Part shown: positions 1 to 6,742 of the stretch, piece by piece
How the letters are laid out: every line of letters starts with the position of its first letter
How positions within the stretch are numbered: position 1 is the first letter of the stretch
Translations under genes and position numbers: made by a program
Origin: Mycobacterium rhizamassiliense
GTDB lineage: Bacteria; Actinomycetota; Actinomycetes; Mycobacteriales; Mycobacteriaceae
Assembly: GCF_900157375.1 (NCBI RefSeq)
Contig: NZ_LT721901.1
Coordinates: forward strand, 614,365 to 678,364
Direction of reading: 5' to 3'
DNA length: 64,000 bases
Notes under the pieces: model-generated
The model's input: the letters and a program-made list of their open reading frames with translations, nothing else
What the model was told of the DNA's origin: nothing
Databases searched by the model: none

Positions 1-481
1 AGTCGAAGCTCTCCTTGCCGCGTAATGCCGGCACGACGCTGCGTCCGGTTCGGATCGAGTCCACCAGCAGGGTCCAGCGTTCGCGCTGTTCCTGGGAGCC
101 GTAGAACCGCGCAGCGCTGGTCAACGAGACCCGTGCGTCCGAACGTAGGGTATTGGCAAGGGAATTGAGCTCGTAGCGGCCGTCGCGGCGCTGGCGGAAT
201 ATGCCCTTGCTGATCAAGGCACGCAGCAGCCGGCGGAGTGCGTCAGCGTCCGCCCTGACCCGGGCCGCCAGCTCTTCGATCGGCAGTGGCCCTTTCGCGA
301 GCGCGTCGGCGACGCCGAGTTGGGCCGCCACGGTGATCGCCTGCGACGTCCAGGTGGCAACGATCATCTCCATCACCGCTGCGGGCGCGGGTGTCAGCCG
401 TTGATTGAGCCGATACAGGTAATGGCGAATCCACTCGACCACGCGCGCCACCTTGGCGGGTGGCACCCTGCTGGCCGTCAC
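1..481 (-). CDS. O-methyltransferase, N-terminal part (cut by window edge)
   Basis: About 160 residues of a SAM-dependent O-methyltransferase; the catalytic C-terminal half lies outside the window. The visible part matches the winged-helix dimerisation region of plant-type or hydroxyneurosporene-type O-methyltransferases: a helix with VMEMIVATWTSQAI, then LGVADAL, LPIEELAARV and DALRRLLRALIS, then a wing with RYELNSLANTLRSD. The start is taken as GTG at 481, because no other ATG or GTG lies in frame between it and the promoter. That GTG overlaps the stop of a 15-codon ORF (GTGA), so translation is probably coupled. It follows the MarR gene with a SigL-type promoter between them, and could tailor the product of the neighbouring cluster. 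The substrate is unknown. Confidence 0.72.
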   Translation of the reverse strand, partial: MTASRVPPAKVARVVEWIRHYLYRLNQRLTPAPAAVMEMIVATWTSQAITVAAQLGVADALAKGPLPIEELAARVRADADALRRLLRALISKGIFRQRRDGRYELNSLANTLRSDARVSLTSAARFYGSQEQRERWTLLVDSIRTGRSVVPALRGKESFD

Positions 482-525
482 TGGTTCTTCGCAGTCTCCG
501 CGGACACGCAGCGCATCGGATTCAT
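478..525 (-). CDS. Short leader ORF (15 codons) upstream of the O-methyltransferase
   Basis: ATG at 525 is preceded by a strong AGGAGG Shine-Dalgarno sequence (about 537-532). The ORF reads MNPMRCVSAETAKNQ and stops with TGA, which overlaps the GTG of the methyltransferase by two bases. The methyltransferase GTG has no good ribosome site of its own, so re-initiation from this leader is the likely way it is translated. The peptide has one Cys. Whether it is a sensory uORF or only a coupling device cannot be told from sequence. Confidence 0.5.
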   Translation of the reverse strand: MNPMRCVSAETAKNQ

Positions 526-543
526 GTCGGACCTCCTGCCGCT

Positions 544-571
544 ACCACGCCGGCCAGCGGCAAGAAGTTCA
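544..571 (-). promoter_or_regulatory. ECF/SigL-type promoter for leader ORF and O-methyltransferase
   Basis: On the minus strand TGAACT (571-566) is followed by a 16-nt spacer and CGTGGT (549-544). It has the same architecture as the four other sites in this locus, including the one in front of sigL. The predicted transcript begins near 537, just before the AGGAGG of the leader ORF. The site lies between the MarR stop (574) and the leader ATG. Confidence 0.6.
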
Positions 572-573
572 CC

Positions 574-1074
574 TCAGAAGTCCCCCGCGTTGCGCCGCAG
601 AGTTTCGATCGACGACACCAGCGCCCGCGATTCGTCAACGGACATCCCGATATCGGCGAACACCCGCTCGTTGAGCATGACGGTGGCATCCTCGACGGTT
701 GAGCGGCCCAGGTCGGTGATCTGCACCAGCGTCGTGCGCCCATCGGTCGGATGCGGGACCCGCTGCACCAGCCCGTCGGCCTCCAGCCGGCGAATTGCGT
801 GGGTGACGCTGGTGACGTGAACCTGCAACCGGTCGGAGGCCTTGGTGATCGGCAAAGCGCCGGTCCGGCTGAACGCGAGGAGGCGCAGCAGCTCGAAGCG
901 GGAGAAGCTCAAGTCGAAGGGACGCAGCGCGGTCTCGACGCGCGCGAGCAGGATCTGATGCGCGCGCATCACCGACGTCACCGCGACCATGCCCAGCGAA
1001 ACATCGCCCCACCCGGCACGCTCCCAGTTGGCCCGCGCCGTGTCAACCTGATCGCGTTTTCCAGAGGCAGTCAC
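574..1074 (-). CDS. MarR-family transcriptional regulator
   Basis: 166 residues with MarR architecture: an N-terminal dimerisation helix, then a winged helix (FELLRLLAFSRTGALPITKASDRLQVHVTSVTHAIRRLEADGLV), where TSVTHAIRRLE is the recognition helix and PHPTDGRTTLVQIT is the wing with the DGR signature. It starts with GTG. By position and length it corresponds to Rv0737, which in M. tuberculosis lies directly next to rslA. Here about 8 kb of enzyme genes separates it from rslA. A perfect inverted repeat just upstream is a plausible autoregulatory operator. The ligand and target genes are unknown; local control of the cluster or the O-methyltransferase is inferred from position. Confidence 0.88.
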   Translation of the reverse strand: MTASGKRDQVDTARANWERAGWGDVSLGMVAVTSVMRAHQILLARVETALRPFDLSFSRFELLRLLAFSRTGALPITKASDRLQVHVTSVTHAIRRLEADGLVQRVPHPTDGRTTLVQITDLGRSTVEDATVMLNERVFADIGMSVDESRALVSSIETLRRNAGDF

Positions 1075-1087
1075 GCCCCTGTTCTTA

Positions 1088-1102
1088 CCGCACTTTGTGC
1101 GG
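1088..1102. promoter_or_regulatory. Perfect inverted repeat upstream of marR-like gene
   Basis: CCGCAC-TTT-GTGCGG lies 14-28 bp upstream of the MarR start, in the 36-bp gap after the aminotransferase gene. The size and position suit a MarR operator. A weak hairpin terminator is less likely because no T-run follows on either strand. Confidence 0.45.
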
Positions 1103-1110
1103 CAATTTGG

Positions 1111-2154
1111 TCAGCCTGCCGACTTTGCCACCGCGACCAGCACCGCTTGGGTGGATACGCGGCTTCCCACGGTGATCCGGGCGGCGCCGTCAGGGTAGTA
1201 GCGAGCGTTCAACCCGCTGTCGGCGAAGACCTCTCGCCAAGGCCGCCCAACCGCAGGCAGATAGACGAAGTTACCGTGCCCGTCGGTGGTGTACACGCCC
1301 ATTGCCCGAAGGCGCCGGGACAGGTAATCGCGCTCGCCGGTGACTCGTAAAATGCGTTGCCGCAGCTGGTCTTCAGCGTCATAGGACGCCGCAACCGCGG
1401 TCAAGCTGGTGATGCCCATGCCGAACGGCAATTGCATTTTCCACAGTGTCGTGGCCAGCTCTGGTGACGCGAACCCGTAGCCGATACGGAGTCCGGCTAA
1501 CCCATAGGCCTTGGAGAACGTCCGCAGCACAACGACATTCGGAAAGCTCCGGATCAGGTCGGGTCCGTCGATGCGGTGCTGCGGTGCGGCGAACTCGATG
1601 TAGGCCTCGTCCAGCAGCACGATGGTGTCGTCCGGCACTCGCCGCAGGAATCGGTGCACATCCGCGACGGATTCCACGGTGCCGGTCGGATTGTGCGGCC
1701 TGCACAGGACGACGACGCTGGCGTCCACCGCCGCTTCGGCCATCGCCTCCAGGTCGTGGTGGCCGCGCTTATCGAGCGGAACGGTGACCGCCGTCAGGCG
1801 GGCCATCTGGCTGAAGATCGGATACCCGTCGAAAGTCGGCTCGCTCAGCACAATCCGATCACCGGGCCGGGTCACCGCATGCAGGACCTGCATCACTACC
1901 CCGCTCGCACCCGCCCCCAGCACGACTTGCTCCTCGCAGACCCGGATGTGATCGGCGATCAAGCGACGAAGCCGCTGCGGCAGGAACTCCGGATACCGGT
2001 TGGCGGAATCGATCGAGCGGACCAGCGCCGAGCGCACCCCCGGCAACGGTGGAAACGGGTTCTCGTTGAGCGACAATGCGAATGGATCGGTCGCGTTCGG
2101 TAGCGCATCGAGGATCTCGCCGGTGACGGAGTTCGCCGCTGTCATGGGAAACAT
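1111..2154 (-). CDS. PLP-dependent aminotransferase, HisC-like
   Basis: 347 residues of a fold-type I class II aminotransferase. Seen: NPTG at about 155-158, DEAY at 182-185 (the Asp contacts the PLP pyridine nitrogen), SKAYGLAGLRIGYG with the Schiff-base Lys near 215, and a C-terminal VGSR for carboxylate binding. The family includes histidinol-phosphate and aromatic aminotransferases (HisC/Pat). Location in a flavin/ThDP/KAS III cluster rather than a his operon argues against histidine synthesis. The start overlaps the stop of the KAS III gene by one base (TGATG), so the two are translationally coupled. A likely role is transfer of an amino group to a ketone made by the upstream enzymes; the substrate is unknown. 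Confidence 0.85.
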   Translation of the reverse strand: MFPMTAANSVTGEILDALPNATDPFALSLNENPFPPLPGVRSALVRSIDSANRYPEFLPQRLRRLIADHIRVCEEQVVLGAGASGVVMQVLHAVTRPGDRIVLSEPTFDGYPIFSQMARLTAVTVPLDKRGHHDLEAMAEAAVDASVVVLCRPHNPTGTVESVADVHRFLRRVPDDTIVLLDEAYIEFAAPQHRIDGPDLIRSFPNVVVLRTFSKAYGLAGLRIGYGFASPELATTLWKMQLPFGMGITSLTAVAASYDAEDQLRQRILRVTGERDYLSRRLRAMGVYTTDGHGNFVYLPAVGRPWREVFADSGLNARYYPDGAARITVGSRVSTQAVLVAVAKSAG

Positions 2155-3173
2155 CAGCCTCGTCCCCCCCAGCGGACCGCTGCCGCACCGGCGAAGTCGC
2201 CGGCGTGCGCAAAAGCGGCCATCATCACCATGTCGCCGGCCTTGACCTGACCGTCGGATATCGCACGATCCAGGTTGATCGGGATGCCGGCGCCGAACAG
2301 GTTGCCGCAGTCGTCAAAGGTGTCGCGATGGCGTTCGGGCGGCAACTCGAGCGCTTCGCGCCAGTTGCGCAGGAACACCTTGTTGGGTTGGTTGGTGACC
2401 AGCAGGTCGATGTCCTTGGAGGACAGCCCGATTCGATCACAGACCGCCAGCGCGACTTCAGGAACCTGCCGATTGCCGCGGGCCAGCACCTTCATGATTT
2501 TCGTTTCGGTGAACCCGATGCTGCCCTCACCGGGGCCGGGCTGCCACCACTTGCGGGGCGGGTCGATAGCGAGGGTCATGTCGCCCGCGTATTCGCCGTA
2601 CGTGCGGCACTCGATGTCAACGATCGGGGATTGATCCGAAAGTGTCACCAATCCGACCGCAGCGCCGTCGCCGGGCACCGACGACTGCGCCTTGCGGCGC
2701 ACCCCGGGCTGGTCGAAGATCTGGCCGGCGGCGTTCTGGGCGATCGCGATGAGGGCGGTGCGCCCTTGCCCTGATGCGAGTAGTTGGCGGGCCACTTTGA
2801 GGCCGAGAACGAACGCCGCGCACCCGCCATTGTGCAGGTCGAGCACCCAGGACGGGCGCATGCCCAGGCGGTGCGCGATGGCGCCGCCCCCGCCGTAGAA
2901 CGGCACGTCGGGCATTTGGGCGTGGGTGATCAGCACGTCGACGTTGGCGATGGCGTCGTGCCCGTGCCGGTCGATGAGGCCCTGGGTGGCCCGCTCGACC
3001 ATGTCGGTCGCGGATTCGTCCGGCCCGACGTGATGGCGGAACTTGGGCGCGCGGAACATCAGGTTTGCCGCCAGGTCGTCCGACCCGGCGAAATTCGCGT
3101 AGTAGTCGGCGCCGATCGGTTCCCCGGGCAGGTAGGTGGAAATGTCGGTCAGGCTGACAGTGGGCTGATTCAT
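2154..3173 (-). CDS. KAS III-like (thiolase-fold) enzyme with atypical active site
   Basis: 339 residues with the two-half thiolase fold of FabH-like enzymes. The nucleophile Cys118 is in LHNGGCAAF, corresponding to the NAACAGF motif, and Asn291 is in CGNLFGAGIP, corresponding to YGNTSAASIP. The position usually occupied by His (HQAN) reads NQPN (261-264). This suggests an acyl transfer or a condensation unlike ordinary malonyl-ACP decarboxylation. The ATG at 3173 is chosen because the open frame further upstream has no KAS III similarity and overlaps the SRPBCC gene. The stop overlaps the aminotransferase start. A housekeeping FabH role is unlikely, given the substitution and the cluster context. 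Confidence 0.82.
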   Translation of the reverse strand: MNQPTVSLTDISTYLPGEPIGADYYANFAGSDDLAANLMFRAPKFRHHVGPDESATDMVERATQGLIDRHGHDAIANVDVLITHAQMPDVPFYGGGGAIAHRLGMRPSWVLDLHNGGCAAFVLGLKVARQLLASGQGRTALIAIAQNAAGQIFDQPGVRRKAQSSVPGDGAAVGLVTLSDQSPIVDIECRTYGEYAGDMTLAIDPPRKWWQPGPGEGSIGFTETKIMKVLARGNRQVPEVALAVCDRIGLSSKDIDLLVTNQPNKVFLRNWREALELPPERHRDTFDDCGNLFGAGIPINLDRAISDGQVKAGDMVMMAAFAHAGDFAGAAAVRWGGRG

Positions 3174-3841
3174 GATGCACTCATCCAGGCCGGTGTGATC
3201 GGCAGTCCGTTGCGGTGCCGGTATTCGGCAATTGTCTTGAGGTTGTTCAGTTCCAGCGCGTGACCGGGTCCGAACAGGTCCCAGAAGTCGCCCACCCAGC
3301 CGGTGCGCTGTGCCGGGACGGCTTCGGGGTAGGGGTTGTTGTCGTAGAACGGGTGACGGCAATTGGTCCACAGCACAACGGAACCGGGCTTGTCGAGGAT
3401 CACTTGAGCGTCCAGCACCCGCATCAGGTAAATCATCCAAAGGTGCTTGCCCTGGTCCCAGGCGCAGTGGTAATCGACGGTACGGGCTTCGGCGGTAGCC
3501 ACCGTTCGGGTGTAGATCTCGGTGTCCGGAAGCAACCGGTCGTAGGCCAGCCAGAGCCCGGGCTCGTCGGTGGGTGTGAAGCCGCGCAGCGTGTAGGTCC
3601 ATTCCTCGAGGCTTCGGGTGTTGGCTAGATATGCGAACAACTCGTCTGGCGGGCAGTCGACGTAGTCGTTGACCGTGCAGTACTGGCCGAAGACCTCCTC
3701 GTGCGGGTAGACCGACCGCAACTTCTCCATGAACATCGGGGCGGTCTGCTCCAGCGGCGTGGTCTCGATGCGGACCAATCCCTCGATCGGCTCGGTGGTG
3801 CCGCTGTGCACGGCGATGTCGTCAAGCGCTGCTAGGGACAT
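3170..3841 (-). CDS. SRPBCC/START-like domain protein
   Basis: 223 residues from ATG 3841, chosen over an ATG at 3886 because a GAGGAG ribosome site lies about 10 nt upstream and the overlap with the preceding gene is only 20 nt. The central part (VNDYVDCPPDELFAYLANTRSLEEWTYTLRGF) has the pattern of helix-grip proteins such as polyketide cyclases and START-like proteins. Conserved-looking WDQGKHLW and HPFYDNNPYP follow. No catalytic motif is recognised. Such proteins bind hydrophobic intermediates, cyclise polyketides or act as aromatases. It overlaps the KAS III gene by 4 bases and sits within a tight operon, so handling of the same pathway intermediate is inferred. Confidence 0.65.
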   Translation of the reverse strand: MSLAALDDIAVHSGTTEPIEGLVRIETTPLEQTAPMFMEKLRSVYPHEEVFGQYCTVNDYVDCPPDELFAYLANTRSLEEWTYTLRGFTPTDEPGLWLAYDRLLPDTEIYTRTVATAEARTVDYHCAWDQGKHLWMIYLMRVLDAQVILDKPGSVVLWTNCRHPFYDNNPYPEAVPAQRTGWVGDFWDLFGPGHALELNNLKTIAEYRHRNGLPITPAWMSAS

Positions 3842-5579
3842 GGGATCTAGACTCCTCGTCGGTTGTAATTTGTTCTTGTGCAACATGATTGCCTGATTTT
3901 TGGTTCAAAAATGCTGAGAATGGCGGGATTTCGTCGGCGGAGCACTCGATGCTGATCAGTGACGGGCCGTCACTGATCAGCGCCCATTCCAGTGCGGCGG
4001 GCAGCGCGTCGATGTCGGCCACGTCGACCGACGGCAGCCCTGGAAACATCGCCGCCAGACCGGCCCCCAGCTGGCTGGGAGTGAACCGGTTGTAGCTGTA
4101 CAGGTCGTCGTAGAGCAGCTGCTCACGGGTGACGCACATGGCGTGGGCGTTGTTGTTGAACAGCACGAAAGTCATCGGCAGTCGGTACTGCACCGCGGTG
4201 TGTACTTCCATGCCGTGCATGAAGAACGCCCCATCCCCGGCAATTACCACGGTGCGCCCGGTAGACCCCTCCTTCATCGCACGTCCGAAGGTCATCCCGA
4301 TCCCAGCACCGAAGCTGTAACCCATGCCGCCCATGCCGAGCGCGACCGCAAAACGACCGTCCCGGCGAACCGGAAGATAGTGGATAGCGGCCGCACCGGT
4401 GTTGCCGGCGTCGACGACGATGTCGGTTCCGTCGGGCAACACGCGATCGAGCACGACCATGGCATCCCGGTAGCGCACACCCGCACCGGCGAAGGACGGT
4501 GGATGCAGTTCGGTGGCTGCCACGAAACCGGGCACCCGCAGGCCCCTTGCCCGTCCCGGCCCCGACAACGCTTTGATTAGCATCGTCAGTGACCCGCGCA
4601 GATCGTCGGTGTGCACGTGCGTGCACGGCACGTACGGCGGCGCCGAGCCGATTGAGACCGTCCGCACCGCCGCGAGCGCATCGTCCATACCGGCACGGGC
4701 GGTCACCGACAGTCGAGTTCCAACCACCAGGCACACGGCGCTCGCTGCCACCGCGTCGACCACACCGGGGTTGCCCATCACACCGGTCACACCGAGCGCG
4801 GACGACGAACCGGAACCCGGCGTGCCGGCAACATCTTTGGCGTCGGGAACGCATGCCACCTGGGCGCGCAGCAGGCCCCGCAACTCCTCGAGTTCGTGCC
4901 TGGCGTCATCGCGAGCCACCTGCTCGCCGGCGATGATCGTGATGGGTCCGCTCGCCTGGCGCAGAGCCCGCACGATCGCATGCGGATCACCGATGCCCGC
5001 TCCCAGACGTGCGAAGCCACGCCGGACATCATGGCCGTAGCCGTTTAAGCCGACCTTGGCCTGCTGAATATCCTTGGGCAGCAACAATACTGCCGGACCG
5101 CCGGAGCGCGCGGCCGCGATGGCGTTGGGCAATGCCGTGACGATGTCGGCGGGCGTCAGCACCCGCTGACAGAAGACCGACACGGCAGAAAATAACGCCT
5201 CGGCGTCCAATGAGCCGTTGCGGCCACTGGTGTCTTGAAAGCTGCCGCGACCGTCCATCGTGGTCGCCGGCTGACCCACCAGTGCCAACACCGGTATCCG
5301 GCTGGCGAATGATTCTCCAAGGCCCGGAATGAGATTGAGCGCACCGCCACCAGACGTCGCCGCCACTACCCCCAAACCGACGCCGCTGCGACTGTATCCG
5401 TCGGCCATCGCGGCCGCGGAAAACTCGTGCTTGGCCAACACAGCGGTGATGCCCGAACAGAAATGCGCGGCATCGTAGAGGTCTTCGATGTTGGCGCCGT
5501 CGACACCGAATATGTAATCGCTGTCGATTCTCGCGAGGTGTTCGACGATATGGTCGACCACCCTCTGTTGCCTTGGCAT
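3822..5579 (-). CDS. Thiamine-diphosphate-dependent enzyme (acetolactate synthase/decarboxylase-like)
   Basis: 585 residues with the three-domain layout of the ALS/benzoylformate decarboxylase family: an N-terminal PYR domain with the cofactor-activating Glu52 (KHEFSAAAMADGYSR), a central domain, and a C-terminal PP domain with the ThDP motif GDG at 448-450 through NNN at 475-477. Enzymes of this family decarboxylate 2-oxo acids or join the acyl carbanion to an aldehyde, ketone or enal. The position in a cluster with KAS III-like, aminotransferase and FAD oxidase genes suggests a specialised carboligase rather than branched-chain amino acid synthesis; no regulatory ilvN-like subunit is adjacent. 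It is transcribed from its own SigL-type promoter, with a UTR of about 20 nt. Confidence 0.86.
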   Translation of the reverse strand: MPRQQRVVDHIVEHLARIDSDYIFGVDGANIEDLYDAAHFCSGITAVLAKHEFSAAAMADGYSRSGVGLGVVAATSGGGALNLIPGLGESFASRIPVLALVGQPATTMDGRGSFQDTSGRNGSLDAEALFSAVSVFCQRVLTPADIVTALPNAIAAARSGGPAVLLLPKDIQQAKVGLNGYGHDVRRGFARLGAGIGDPHAIVRALRQASGPITIIAGEQVARDDARHELEELRGLLRAQVACVPDAKDVAGTPGSGSSSALGVTGVMGNPGVVDAVAASAVCLVVGTRLSVTARAGMDDALAAVRTVSIGSAPPYVPCTHVHTDDLRGSLTMLIKALSGPGRARGLRVPGFVAATELHPPSFAGAGVRYRDAMVVLDRVLPDGTDIVVDAGNTGAAAIHYLPVRRDGRFAVALGMGGMGYSFGAGIGMTFGRAMKEGSTGRTVVIAGDGAFFMHGMEVHTAVQYRLPMTFVLFNNNAHAMCVTREQLLYDDLYSYNRFTPSQLGAGLAAMFPGLPSVDVADIDALPAALEWALISDGPSLISIECSADEIPPFSAFLNQKSGNHVAQEQITTDEESRSHVPSSA

Positions 5580-5606
5580 ATGCCCCCACCCAACTCGTAT
5601 GCCGGT

Positions 5607-5634
5607 AACACGAGCTTTGGATAGCCTCGGTTCA
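5607..5634 (-). promoter_or_regulatory. ECF/SigL-type promoter for ThDP-enzyme operon
   Basis: Minus strand: TGAACC (5634-5629), a 16-nt spacer, then CGTGTT (5612-5607), in the 69-bp gap between the second anti-sigma gene and the ThDP gene. The expected start is near 5600, about 20 nt ahead of the ATG at 5579. The -35 and -10 agree with the SigL consensus as I recall it from M. tuberculosis work (TGAACC ... CGTgtr). Confidence 0.72.
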
Positions 5635-5648
5635 ATCGGCGGCGGACT

Positions 5649-6392
5649 TTACAACGAACGCTCGAGGAGAACCTGGCCGTCATCAGCGGAAACGACCTGT
5701 ACAGAGGCGATTTGATCGACCGGCATCGAGATGCTGCCGGCAGGGGTCGCCGTATGACCCGGATTCGCCACCCAGGTTGCCGTCCGTGTGTGACTACCGT
5801 CGCGACCCACCACGACCATCGCCAGTGTGTCGTGATTGGCGTTCAGCGGGGCCAGGCATACGCAGTTCATCGAGATCGACGTTCCCCAATGCTGGCCGCT
5901 GAGCGAGACCGTCGAGACCAGCCTGGTTGTCCCGACCTGCGCCATCGGCTCAACTGACACGCTCGCCTGCGGCGGCGTGGGCACGGCTGCCGGGGAGTGG
6001 CCCTGGGCCCCGACGCACACGCCGATCGCCAGCACAGCGGCCGCGGCGGCCCCGGCCGTCCACGTCACGATGCGGGACCGGCGGCGCCGCCAGTTCACCT
6101 TGGCCAGCAGCATCGGCAGCAACTTGTTAGGCACCAACGGTGCCTCACTGCGGTCGGCCGCGGCCATCGCCGCCAAGTCGTCACGATCCAGCTGAGACAG
6201 CAGGGCCGGCATGCCGCTGAGCTCACCAATTGCGCTGGGGCACAACGGGCAGTCCACCAGGTGTGTTTCGAATCCGCGCCGTTCGTCGGACGACAGCGCT
6301 CCGAGCACGTATGCGGCATCCCACATCGCGTACTCGTCATGCCTGGATAGGACACCGTCGTGCGGTCTCCTGGGCTGCCGTAGCGGCATCAT
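5649..6392 (-). CDS. Second RslA-like zinc-binding anti-sigma factor
   Basis: 247 residues, clearly paralogous to the RslA-like protein encoded at 9376-10158. The cytoplasmic N-terminus carries the ZAS motif His44-x3-Cys48-x2-Cys51 (THLVDCPLC). A single membrane segment follows at about 107-130, preceded by WRRRR, then an extracytoplasmic domain with a conserved CVCLAPLNA and CxC pair. RslA-type proteins hold SigL inactive and release it on oxidation or zinc loss. No sigma gene is adjacent to this copy, so it probably acts on the only sigma factor of the locus. A GGAG lies about 8 nt from the ATG. It stands alone between two SigL-type promoters. Confidence 0.87.
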   Translation of the reverse strand: MMPLRQPRRPHDGVLSRHDEYAMWDAAYVLGALSSDERRGFETHLVDCPLCPSAIGELSGMPALLSQLDRDDLAAMAAADRSEAPLVPNKLLPMLLAKVNWRRRRSRIVTWTAGAAAAAVLAIGVCVGAQGHSPAAVPTPPQASVSVEPMAQVGTTRLVSTVSLSGQHWGTSISMNCVCLAPLNANHDTLAMVVVGRDGSHTRTATWVANPGHTATPAGSISMPVDQIASVQVVSADDGQVLLERSL

Positions 6393-6540
6393 CTTGTCAC
6401 TCCGATCTTGTTGCTTGTTGCGCCACTGCGTCGGCGGTCAGCAGTCTGTCCCGGGCTCTGTTGACCTCGGCTGGACCGGGCTGATCGTCCGGGGAATTGA
6501 TTTCGTTACGGGCCCGTGGCGACGGGCTCTCGTCGATGAC

Positions 6541-6687
6541 TTATGGTGCGGGCGATGGCGATCCGTGCGATGTCCGGACAGCGGCGGTGCGCAGCGTTAC
6601 AAAACCCACGTCGTCATAGGGTGCCTTCACCAGCTCGGCTTCCCGACCCATCGACCCGGTTAACACAGACACTCCATTCACCTCCAT
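6541..6687 (-). CDS. Putative 48-residue small protein, leaderless
   Basis: A short ORF in the 350-bp gap between the FAD oxidase and the second anti-sigma gene. Its ATG (6687) lies exactly 6 nt after the -10 of a SigL-type promoter, the same spacing as for the monooxygenase ATG at 9318, so both mRNAs should be leaderless, a common pattern in mycobacteria. The peptide begins MEVNGVSVLTG, has an acidic and aromatic middle (KAPYDDVGFVTLR) and a Ser/Pro-rich end. No membrane segment, zinc ligand or RiPP motif is recognised. It could be a real small protein, a leader for the downstream anti-sigma gene (stop at 6541, next start 6392), or non-functional. The rest of the gap shows nothing I can name. 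Confidence 0.45.
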   Translation of the reverse strand: MEVNGVSVLTGSMGREAELVKAPYDDVGFVTLRTAAVRTSHGSPSPAP

Positions 6688-6693
6688 GCTGGT

Positions 6694-6721
6694 GAAACGA
6701 TATGAGCGCCTGTTCGGTTCA
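6694..6721 (-). promoter_or_regulatory. ECF/SigL-type promoter upstream of small ORF and second anti-sigma gene
   Basis: Minus strand: TGAACC (6721-6716), a 16-nt spacer, then CGTTTC (6699-6694), just past the FAD-oxidase stop at 6743. The predicted start coincides with the ATG of the 48-codon ORF at 6687. Confidence 0.68.
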
Positions 6722-6742
6722 CGCGCAGCACAGCGGCACGCG

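Noticed and set aside
1111..2154. Histidine biosynthesis gene hisC
   Set aside because: Family motifs fit HisC, but there are no his genes nearby and the gene is coupled to a KAS III-like gene in a specialised cluster.
2154..3602. Longer reading of the KAS III gene with about 140 extra N-terminal residues
   Set aside because: The extra part is antisense-type low-complexity sequence overlapping the SRPBCC gene in another frame; ATG 3173 starts the conserved fold.
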